In this document: positions 21,375 to 30,869 of the stretch, piece by piece
Numbering within the stretch: the stretch's first letter is position 1
Layout: each line of letters starts with the position of its first letter
Assembly: GCA_933228895.1 (NCBI GenBank)
Contig: OW121857.1
Span: 80,612,623-80,676,622 of the forward strand
DNA: 64,000 bases
Source: Platycnemis pennipes
Lineage: Eukaryota; Arthropoda; Insecta; Odonata; Platycnemididae
Reading direction: 5' to 3'
Made by a program: the position numbers and the translations under genes
The notes under the pieces: model-generated
What the model saw: the letters and a program-made list of their open reading frames with translations, nothing else
What the model was told of the DNA's origin: nothing
The model's database searches: none

Positions 21375-22865
21375 GAAGGCAGCCGAAAGGATTTTTATTT
21401 TATTTTTTCCACCATTCCCTCTCCTCTCAGTAATGCGTCATTGTTCTCCAAGCACTTCCTTATACACTTGGGGAACCAAAAATAAACGTTTTATGCGACT
21501 CAGTACGTGTGAATTGTCGGTGTATTGCTAGAAAGGTTACGCACTCTGAAGGGCTCCCTGATGAGTCGGTAGGTGAGGGAACTATCGAATTCCTCCATTA
21601 TTTCCTCATGCTGAGGCAAGAGAAATTTAATTAGGCTCTTTTGGTGTTTTTTAGTTCACTCAAACACCTATGAAGATATTTTTGGTCCAACTGCGTGTAT
21701 TTTTTAAATAGAAGTCTTAACGCTTAATAGTTATGCAGTGGCATGTTACTATTATTAAATTTGCTGAGATTTTTACATAAAATCAACCAATTTACGTCCA
21801 CCATCGTAACCTTTCGCTGTGTACTCGGAGAGTCTTGCATAAAACATGGTGCTACTCTTAATTAACTTAATGCTAAGAATTGGTGTTCCTTAGCATAGGT
21901 AAAGTTGAGGATTTTTCGTATTCCACATTGAAATAAATCATCCTGCTTTGATTTTTTTTAATTTTGGGAACCGTCACTTTTTGTTGCTTTGGGTAAACAT
22001 TTGAAAATGATGCTTGGATTTCTTCCATACATTTTAAATCCATTTACGGAAGTTAAACCGCCATTATACGTACACTATTATGCCCGGGGCATGTCACTTC
22101 TCCATTGTGTTTGTATTGATACACTCGTGGCTAGCATAAAGTTGTGACTTGTTTAAATGCCTATAGCACAACTCAAATGTACATGTTCTTTGGATTGAAA
22201 AAACTATGTAAAAATATCCTAGCTTTATTAATGTCTGAACTTCAGTACTTTATTTTAAGTATACCTCACGAGGCGTTTCTAATGTCAGCATATTCTCTTT
22301 TCACAATCCGGTTCTGTCATGTGACTAACGGGATAGTAAATCAAAAGGTGTTCACCATTAATTAATGAAATCGCCTCTAACCTCTTCTGTCGCAATGTGT
22401 GCGGATAATATCTTCTCTATCCAAGACCTTTGCCAAACATGCATTTTATCTTCGTGCGTTTGTCGTGTTGTTTTTCTAGTAATCCGTCTCTTTTGACGCG
22501 TAATTAATCGTCTTTTGGTTCTTTCTAATCGCGATTAGCTTCATCCTCTCTCTTCTTGCACTTTGATGATTCCGTTACGGTTCCAGAGCCGCGATGCCGG
22601 AGGCAAAACATCGCGGTATAATACGAAACCGGTTCGCGGGACATTATTATCCATCTCGTGCGTGCTCTAGCCTGGAGTGACAAGTATCGTGTTTCCGTGT
22701 GAAGATGTTGTGTGTACAGGGTGACGGTTGTGCCTAAATTGGCTCCTTGTTATCATCACCAGTCATCAATACTAGCATTGATTTTACGCAGCTCCCCTCA
22801 CAATCCTTCTATCAGTTAACCTCTTAATAAGTGTTTTTGTCTTTTACGGATAACTTAATCGGCCA
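21375..22865. other. Intronic DNA, nothing seen
   Basis: AT-rich, with a more balanced, repeat-free stretch at 22380-22740 containing several CpG and paired CCGGTTCGCGG-like words. This is a candidate for conserved non-coding sequence only by appearance. Confidence 0.4.
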
Positions 22866-22874
22866 TATCTTGGT

Positions 22875-23070
22875 CTGATGAAGACAATCGTTGAAGGACA
22901 AGTGGATGGGAAGAATGGCAAAGGAATTCCTCGAGTGAGATATATGTGACAAGTGATGAAGGATGTAAAAGAGAAGAAATACGTAAATATGAAGAGATTA
23001 GCCGATAAAAGAACTCAGTGGAGAGCTGCATCAAACCAATCTGATGATTGATGGCTAATGATGATGATGA
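22875..23070 (+). mobile_element. LINE-C 3'-terminal fragment
   Basis: One frame reads LMKTIVEGQVDGKNGKGIPR, VRYM, a stop, QVMKDVKEKKYVNMKRLADK and RTQWRAASNQSDD, followed by a stop and a short ATGATGATGATG tail. This is the C-terminus plus 3' end of a common insect non-LTR element (the WRAASNQS-ending family). The same ending recurs at 45614-45700. The copy is severely 5'-truncated. Confidence 0.75.
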
Positions 23071-23089
23071 GGTCTTTTGCATCCGTAAC

Positions 23090-23520
23090 TACTAGTGTTA
23101 AATACGAGGTCTTCCTTTGCAATTATTCCGGTTCACTTTGCCCTCGTTGGCCCTCTTCGTTAGAATGTGATTTCTCAAAATGTCACCAAAGCATCTTTCA
23201 AGAGTTTTCATCAGGCCTTCTCTTTCCTCTGACCATTCTAAGAACTTCGTTCGTTACTCGGTCAATCCATTTAATCTCCATACTTCTTTGTAGCACCACA
23301 TTTTTCTTAGCTTGACTATGACTCTCACTGCCATAAAGAAGCTAGCAAGCTAGAAGTGTTAAGGAAGAGTACCCTTACCTCTAAACTTGTATGTCCAGCA
23401 GTAAGTAGATTCTTCGTGAGGTAGAATGTCCTATTCTCCTGAACTCTTATACTCCCTATTTCTTTCGGGTTTGGTCCGCCGCTGGACGTATTGATTCCTT
23501 GATGACAATTCTCTTTCATC
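23090..23520 (-). mobile_element. LINE-C fragment in opposite orientation
   Basis: On the minus strand, pieces read TKNLLTAGHTSLEVRVLFLN, LYGSESHSQAKKNVVLQRSM, EIKWIDRVTNEVLRMV and RGKREGLMKTLERCFGDILR, ending near GKVNRNNCKGRPRI. This is the RT thumb and downstream region that precedes the part preserved in the neighbouring plus-strand copy, and the two overlap only at the GRPR region. Frames shift several times. It lies tail-facing the plus copy with about 20 bases between. Confidence 0.7.
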
Positions 23521-23639
23521 GCTTAAAGCTTTTTTTTGCCGAGTTTAACCCTGGTCTAGGCCTCTTCTTTTCTAATGTTGGTACGAAGATGCAGGATCAT
23601 TTATTCTCTTCTTTTCTGATTTATACACTCACTTTTGTT

Positions 23640-23790
23640 TTTTTTATTTACCGTGGAAATCAGAAGATCGCCTGTTCGAATCCCTCCCAGAGCAGGGATG
23701 TTATGTTTGTCTTGAAAATTATGTCTTAGGTTAGATGGTTCGAAATAATCTCAGCCGTTGGACTTCTTATAACCCAAGGCTACCACTTTA
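23640..23790 (+). mobile_element. tRNA-derived SINE (catggatgtt family), copy 1
   Basis: The B box CTGTTCGAATCCC (about 23671-23683) is followed by CAGGGATGTTATGTTTGTCTT and an AGGTTAG segment. The same succession (B box, C(A)GGGATGTTGT, GTCTTAGGTT) occurs at 61758-61810 and partly at 62250-62300, defining a dispersed SINE. Confidence 0.6.
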
Positions 23791-23869
23791 TATCGACCTT
23801 GAAGTAATATCTAACTCACGATATGAATTGTACACCTAATGATGGGGATGATTTATTATTTCTCCGCTT

Positions 23870-24150
23870 CTTCGATTCGTAAATCCACCACCAGCGACTT
23901 CTGCGGCCGAGTCGCCCCGCCTCCCACAGGGAGCCCGTAATCTGTGACACTTCGGCTTTTTAATGTTCCCTGATAAATAGCGGCAGGTGGGGCGGACGGG
24001 ACGGGGGAGAAGGGCGGCCATCCACCCCCGCCTTCAACCGGCGTCCCACTCCCAAGTTCGAAGCCCTGCTCCGTCACGCGAGCAGGCGCCCCGGCGCAAG
24101 CATTTGACGACTCGGGGACATTCGTGTAGCCCTTCCCCATGCCCTTGAGC
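23870..24150. other. GC-rich island
   Basis: Strongly GC-rich with CGACTTCTGCGGCCG at about 23895-23910. A near-identical word (CGACTTCTGCAGCCG) appears in another island at about 55757-55771. No protein domain. Confidence 0.35.
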
Positions 24151-24159
24151 CCATCACAA

Positions 24160-25540
24160 GGCTTCCCTTCTTGCGTGCGAACTGCCTCTTAGACTTGAAA
24201 TACCGATGCGAGCCGACATTATCACTGGTTAACACCTATCCTAAGATTGGTTTGTCGTAGCATTGGTTTGTTGTGAGAATTTCGATTTTTCTCTTTGGTG
24301 GACACAATATTCTCTTTTGCATCTTTCACTATTTCATGTTCCGTACGACATCTTCAATTGCAGTTCTCCACATTTACTTTTTCTTAACAATTTTCTTTAT
24401 GAGACCATATGGCGTAGGTGCATCCTTGAAGTAGGACCGTCTTCTAGGTATCTATTTCTCCATTTCATCTTCATCTTATCTCTTCCATTTCGTACTCAAA
24501 ATTGACCAGTCATGCTACTTTATCTGCCATTGATGCCCACACCTTGCTGATGTGCTATGTTTTAGGTGTAAGTTGCATTGGACTTACCGTATTTCATAGT
24601 TGGCTTTTCATCTATGAATGAATTCTTCTCTTTTCGGAATGCCCCCTTAGCTTGGGTTAATCTGTTATTTCCTTCGCTTGAGTCATACTGTGAAGTTATT
24701 TCCTGTAACGCTGAGTAATTATCACACATAGTTATGCAAGGCCCATGACTTTTACAGGAAAGCTAAACAGGTGAATTACGTCCTGATAGCTATTGCAATA
24801 GCCTGTGTTTTCACTTGGCACGGTCCATCCTTGTAATCTGCTAACAATTGCATTAGCAGTCTGAAATTGATTATATGACATTTGAATTGATTTTAAGTCG
24901 TCCGATATTATTGAAAAGACGTAAATTGAAGCATTAATTCGTACTTAGTCATTTACGTTTTGAAAAGCACCTCATGTTTGGAGGGTGTACTTAAAGTGTT
25001 GTGCACCATGGAGAATGCATTTTTCGTTGCGCATGGGGTTAGCTTGCACCTTTTCTTATTTTTCAAATTTGTGATCATTTAATCGTGTGTTCGACGAAGT
25101 TGGGGATATTAGTTTAATTTGTCCCAGTTTGAGGTATATGCTAAATTGGCGTAGATGTTGAACATCACTTGGTATCGAAACTCTAATGCTTGGGTGCATC
25201 CCCTTCTATGCTATGCTTACTGAGAGCATGTAAAAAGTAATATTTGTACTACCCGAAGAAGAGGTTGCGAATGCAACCTCTATATGTGGCCCCAAATATA
25301 GAACCAACGAAAAAAATATGCTTTCCCCCAAGTCGTTTCCGTTGTCGGCGGTTCGACTGCGGCCGTTAGCCGAGGACAGGTGCGTGCATCCTTTTGAAGT
25401 ATTGAGACAATCCCTGCTCATGCAAGCCCAGTGCATTTGCACGGACGTCCAGTGGACTTACCTTAGTTGAAATTCACCTTGGCTCAACGTCTTTCCGTTC
25501 GTTTTTGTCTCGCAAATATGAATTCCATTTTCGGTAATCG
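24160..25540. other. Intronic DNA, small hairpin only
   Basis: No gene seen. AGAGGTTGC/GCAACCTCT (25260-25268 and 25273-25281) form a perfect 9-bp stem with a 4-base loop. Confidence 0.4.
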
Positions 25541-25549
25541 GTTTGTCCT

Positions 25550-25800
25550 GGTGGCTTGAGTTTAGACTTCCATCCTGAAGGCTCGGGTTCAAAGTCCTGT
25601 GGTGGCAGAGATTTTCTAGCGGAATCCCGAAATCTGACTTAATTTCAGTGTAGAGAGTGCTTCAAGTTCTGTTTTAAGCCCGTCGGAAGGGATGTAAAAA
25701 AGTAGACCCCATGGTGCCTTTGTAAGAAGTTGGACGAAGTACCTATGTGACGGGTTTCTCTCCGCCTTTCTATAACCCCTTAAAACATTGTCTCCTACGT
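25550..25800 (+). mobile_element. SINE (family with long 3' body), copy 2
   Basis: TGGCTTGAG (A-box-like), then CCTGAAGGCTCGGGTTCAAA with a B box at 25585-25597, then GGCAGAGATTTTCTAGCGGA and a 3' GACGGGTTTCT segment. The order and spacing match the copy at 13880-14140. Confidence 0.6.
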
Positions 25801-25809
25801 TCCTCCTCC

Positions 25810-28800
25810 CAACTGATTAGTGGCCTAATTAACCTCAAGTGTTAGTTGTCTTAACTGTTATTACTCCCGTGCTTCGTTAGGAGGTGGAATCCAGATTAGT
25901 CAACCCATGCCAGAACGGCGTAGCTAGTTTCGCATCCATCAACTGTGTTTCATAGCGTAAGTCTTTCAGTCCGGTCTTTAGGAGAAAGTGGCGGTCCTGA
26001 AGTATTCTAAACAAGACATTATGAGTCGATTACTTGCTGTCACATTGCTTTCAAAGGTTTGGTTATTGGAATTATGTTTGGCAACTCTCAAACGAAGGAT
26101 TAAATAGAAAAAAAACGACAAAATGAATCGGGTTTGACATTTTTCTGTTGCGACCATGAATACCCTATCTAGAATCACTTAAAATTCAGCAATTTCTCTT
26201 TATCCTCGCGTTTTCAGTCCCCTGGGACTTCCCCAGTAACGACTCGGCCCATGGAAGGATCAACGATCCAAGCAAGGGCAAATTCCTTAACGTTTCTTTC
26301 CTCCGACTTCCGTCACGCTGAATGAGCGCCACGGCTTTCTTTTAAATGAGTCGGACATTATTATTTTATTTCCATGCTTTGTTGTTGCCATTAACTTTAA
26401 ATTTTCACGGGAATCTCTTGTCCACCTTGGTAAATTATATTTTCGATGTTGGGCGTAGAAATCACGAAAGATTCACGACCGGAAATGGTCTGCGCAATAA
26501 AAGAACAAATTTATATTCGTTGGGATCCGTCGATTTTCGAATCATTGTCATGTCATGAAATTAATGGAACGTCATTTCATGACCTATCGTATATTTTTAG
26601 GCCGAAGTTTCTGAATTTTTCCTCCAAGATGTTTATTTTATTACTCGCTTGTAGTGCAATTACGGTGCCATTGTAATGAGTTTTATTACTCTTTTTTACT
26701 CGTATTCTATTTATTTATTCATGGAGCCAGCATTTTGTCCTCCGCATTTCGCTCAGTATTTCGATTGTGTTCTCTAGGTCGTTTCATCTCCATTCTATTC
26801 ATTCTTTTTAAGTATCATATGGCCGTATTGTTCTGTCATTATTTAGCGAGGGCTTAGAAAATTTCACCTGCTATACTGAGGTATATGCTGGGTAACCATA
26901 AGTTTTAGATAGCTTAATTATTGTTTCAATACTCGCCGATTTTATTCGAATTCATCAAAAGGAATTTATAACGTATTCTCTCCACCATTTCGTGCATCAA
27001 TCCCGAAAAAGCATTTATTCAATGGTCAAGAATACGGAAGAGTTACTTAAATTTAGCTTGAGTTGTTAACTAATATGTTCCTTTGGCTGGAGAAGTAGGT
27101 TACTCGGTGCATAAATCCGTCTTTCGAGGAGTATTTCCACTCGTTTTCCAGCATTTCAGTCAGGGCTATTAGGGATAGCTTCACCTGCGTTGCATGATTA
27201 GAAAGCTTCTTCTCCTTACTCTTGCGTTAGTTCTTTTGATGGTCAGAAGAAACGAAGCGTGAGCATTACGCGATTTGAATTGGCACCGAGGAGAAAAACA
27301 AAGCTTTTATTTCTCCCCGTTGTCAAATCCTGCGCCACATCCAAGAGCGTGAATGAATGATACATCTCTTGATCATCTCCCCCAGAATGTTACACAATCC
27401 GTCTTAATGCTGAGGGTAAGGTGGAAAACAAAATCCTTGAAGAACGGTGTTGAACGTGGCTTGAATTCCACCGAAAGGCATGCTGTGTTTTGATACGTTG
27501 TCTCACGTCCGATACGGCAGTCAATATTTTCACGGAAGCCCTGTTTCCCGAAAGGTACTCCTTGATCAAGCGTAGCGTCGAGATATGCACAATAAGCAAG
27601 GTATTTGCTAGGAGTAAATTTTCTGTCTTGGGGTCAGTCTGAGGGCATGGCTGGGAAATAATTTGAGGTACCTGAAATAAGCCTCCAATCTTTTGCTTCC
27701 AATAACTTGCAAAATGTTTGTGACCTCCTGCGTTATGCGTAACGAACATCTGAGTCGTATTTTCATTCTCAAATTGATATTTTTGTTTCTTTTCGCAACG
27801 ATGAAAAGAAATTTCACATTCGGAGAGGTTATGGAGTGTTTGTAATGTTACCATTGCTGTCTAATTGCAGCATTTTTTTGTGGAATTGTTTTGAAAAATA
27901 TTGACTGTAATTTTGAGAGAAAAGTTGTATTCGATTATTTCAAGGTTGCGTATTAATAAGTATTTTATTTGGTTATTGCTTATTTATGGCTCGATAAAAT
28001 TTGCCTACATTTTATGTATAGGTAGCTTGTCTCTATACAAATTGCTTGATTTGCAAGTATTCTTCTTAAAATTTCGCAATTAATCAAGGTATGAGTTGCT
28101 TATAACAATGCGTAAATAATAATTCTGTGACGTTGACGTTAGAGGACGTTGGGTAACATTCCTGGCCAACTAAAACGAGGACAGCAGAAATATCTCTGGT
28201 GGTCCTCCTTTTTTCCGGAATTTTGGCTTTTTTGTCCCACTATTGCACCACCTTCCCATTCCGGAGATGTAGATTGATCTTTCTGTTCATTGAAGCGAAT
28301 AATTATGAAGGGTTAGGACAAATGCGCTTCTCCCGTCTTCCATCACCCCCTCCCCCCTTTTCACCCTCCAGTATGAAGTAGCGTGATAAATGCGTTCGTA
28401 ATTTAATGAGAGTTTAATCCTCCTGGCATTCGACCTTCAAGGTTGGTAGACCCTGCGAATTTCTGTGCTCCAACTCATCAGCCGGCGTTGAAAGAGGAGG
28501 AAAAAAGGCGAAATTCAGAAGCGATGGAGTGGAGTTGACGTCATCGGCCTTTATGTATTCTTTACGCGGCAATGGGTACGTAGAGAGAGGAGAGGGCCTC
28601 ATGCCCGAAGTCCTTCTCCGAAGCATAAGGAGAGCCGGGCGTTTGAGGTCGATGGCATTGTGTGTCGAAGAGAAGGAAGTTAATGGGAATGGTTCCGCCA
28701 TTCCCTTACCTATTTTCCTCCCTGAAATCCAATCTCGACTGGAATATGCTGGACTTATGATTTGATTACGAGACTATATTGATGTAGATCGTCTCGAGAG

Positions 28801-29090
28801 GATGAATGTTTGACAAAATAACAAGTCCTATTCTTTATTCCTGATGCAGTAACATTATTTCGAACTTTCATTGTTTTTTATTATCTTATTACTTAACGAA
28901 ATTCTACCTTAGCCAGTCGCGGTCAATGTCCTTATATAGTTATGTGTAAAATTTGTTCTTGTTGCCCTCTTCAATACCTCTAAACTCTTCGATATAACTG
29001 TTGTCGCCCTTTCGGAATTCCTACATGTGGTCCGAAAAACGATCTTTGGGCTACCTGCCCGACATTTTACCAGCCTGATTTAACTACCTT
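25810..29090. other. Intronic DNA, no gene seen
   Basis: AT-rich with a modestly GC-rich patch at 28480-28720. The 154-codon minus-strand open frame at 27390-27854 has no recognisable domain, no family resemblance and no splice context that would support it as a gene. Confidence 0.4.
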
Positions 29091-29119
29091 GGCCGGCTGT
29101 CTGAAGTATTTCTACCGTA

Positions 29120-29240
29120 TTCGAGGGACCAGGATTTGAATACCGGTCAAGAAATTTTTCGCACCCTTTTCGCAATCCTGAAGTTGTTCACTCTGGTGTT
29201 TTATGTAGACTTCCTTAACCTCGTGGACTAAGGTGCAGTG
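29120..29240 (+). mobile_element. tRNA-derived SINE fragment (gaataccgg family), copy 1
   Basis: The degenerate B box GGATTTGAATACC (29132-29144) is followed by GGTCAAGAAATTTTTCGC. The GAATACCGG(C/T)CA(A/G)GA word and T-rich follow-on are shared with 53493-53520. Confidence 0.45.
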
Positions 29241-29355
29241 TACACGATTACGGCTGCCTCATTACATTCGTAGTCCGGCAGTTCTTTACAGCATATATAG
29301 CTTTTTTTAAAACCTTTAGAAATCTACAGGAAAGGATTCCTTGATAATTAACTTG

Positions 29356-29386
29356 CTAGTGCACCCTGTGCACTAGCCTAGTGCAC
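29356..29386. repeat. Triple inverted/direct 9-mer palindrome
   Basis: CTAGTGCAC (29356-29364), its reverse complement GTGCACTAG (29368-29376) and CTAGTGCAC again (29378-29386) form two alternative hairpins sharing the middle arm. No known element was recognised. Confidence 0.6.
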
Positions 29387-29579
29387 TCTTCGAGAATTCG
29401 TATTCTGACCAGGAAGGTTTTTTCTCGGTTGACGTGTTTGCCTTGAATTTGATAGCATGTTTCTTTTAAAATTCTGTTCCCGGAAGCTGGAACATGGGTT
29501 TTGCGCATCTGTTTAAGTAAGCGTTTATCGGAACCCATATTTAAGGATACAGAATGGCAACCTTTCAGCCCTTACGAAG

Positions 29580-30310
29580 CGTAAGCATAGGTCGCGCTGC
29601 CTGTACGAGCGGCGGTTCACGCATGGCGGCGGAGGGACCGTTGGGAATCCGACTCTCTCGATGGCTAGGGGGTTGATTTCTGGGGGTTTGGGGGGCGAGT
29701 GGATTTGGTGGATGGAGTAGTTTGATCCAGTGGGCTCATAATGCAGTGGGGTAGCTGGGGAATAAGAGAGAGCAGGGGGAGGGTTGGTTGATTCGAGAAC
29801 GTATCTGGAGAGGTGGGAGGGGGAGCAGTGCAACTGCGATCGGGGAATGGTGTGAGATTGTGGTGCCGCGCAAGTCAAGCCAGCCACCTGTTGACGACGA
29901 ACCCGGTCGGGCAGGTGCTCCGCTGGAGAAGAAGTCGGTGCGCGGAGCAGTTTGGTGGCCAACGCGAGAGGGGAGTTGGTGCCTCGGGTTTTGGTGTCGG
30001 TTCCGTGGTGCCAGCAGACAGGGCGGGTGCCCAGCGTGTGTGTGGTGCCTCCTTCGGACCCACAGACACCTCCCCACCACCTACCTACTTTCTTCAACCC
30101 GACCACCACCTGGCCGCATGCGAGTTAATTCCCCCCCAACCGATCGCCTTTTTGTATGCGTTCGAGCGCGTGCGTTTGAACCGGGAGAGAGTGAGTGTGT
30201 GTGTGGATCATTTCGTAGCACGCGTCCGAGCCGTTGGTTCCCCCCTCCACCCACAGAACTCCCTCAACCACCTTCTCCCCTCTAATGTGTGCGTGTGTGT
30301 GTATTTTTTT
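29580..30310. other. Largest GC-rich island; G-tract-rich on + strand
   Basis: About 0.7 kb of GC- and CpG-rich DNA. The left half is G-rich, with three tracts of five or six Gs at about 29669-29697. The right half is C- and GT-rich, with (GTGT)n words near 30190 and 30290. It contains the longest open frame of the window (194 codons, minus, 29525-30109) and comparable ones on the + strand, all low-complexity Pro/Arg/Ser/Thr. I regard them as compositional. Possible regulatory island or alternative promoter; unproven. Confidence 0.4.
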
Positions 30311-30741
30311 TAGGCCATGGCCCACCCCATCGCTTCTTTTTTTTATCCCGAATGTCCGTTAATGTCCAGATGTAAAAAAAAGAAACAACTAATAAATGGG
30401 CCGCGCGGGTCCTTTTGTCTGTTCCGAAGGGGCGAAAACCCTTGTAAAAGCATAACGCAGCCACAAAGGATGCCGCGGGAGCGGAGTGCGCATGTTCGCT
30501 CCTCTTTTATTATCTTCCGGGTGCACGCTGGTACACCTCTCGTGCATTCATCGACCGTTTTTCGGTCTGTTCAGGAATGCAGAGGGTCATCGAAGCGTTT
30601 GTAAACGGCCTTTTGATTTCCAAACCTTTGTCATTTCATTTGGTGGAGGAGCACGACAGTGCATTATGGGAGTCAGGTAGCTGGATAGATTAATCCATGA
30701 TGATTGCGTTGAAAATTGCAGGAGGAAAATGGTTTTCTGGA

Positions 30742-30808
30742 GATAGAATAGAACCGCGGACCTTAGGATTACCGGGTCAATTCACACACACCACCACGCT
30801 ACCCAGAA
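30742..30808 (-). mobile_element. tRNA-derived SINE head, antisense
   Basis: On the minus strand TAGCGTGGTGG is an A box and CGGTTCTATTC a degenerate B box at tRNA spacing. Its 5' end faces the plus-strand tRNA-like piece that begins only a few bases away. Confidence 0.55.
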
Positions 30809-30811
30809 TCC

Positions 30812-30863
30812 CTGGTGTGATGATCTGACCCGGAAGCCGAAAGTCCGTGGTTCGATGATCGAC
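30812..30863 (+). mobile_element. tRNA-like SINE fragment, head-to-head with its neighbour
   Basis: GGTTCGATGAT (about 30849-30859) is a B-box-like word in GAAAGTCCGTGGTTCGATGATC. No convincing A box remains. Confidence 0.4.
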
Positions 30864-30869
30864 ATCTTT

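Noticed and set aside
27390..27854. 154-codon open frame (minus) as a gene or transposon fragment
   Set aside because: Composition is more protein-like than most, but I see no motif, no repeat relative in the window and no supporting signals.
29525..30109. 194-codon open frame (minus) as a gene
   Set aside because: It lies in a GC-rich island where several frames on both strands are open. The translation is low-complexity Pro/Thr/Arg/Ser with no domain or splice context.
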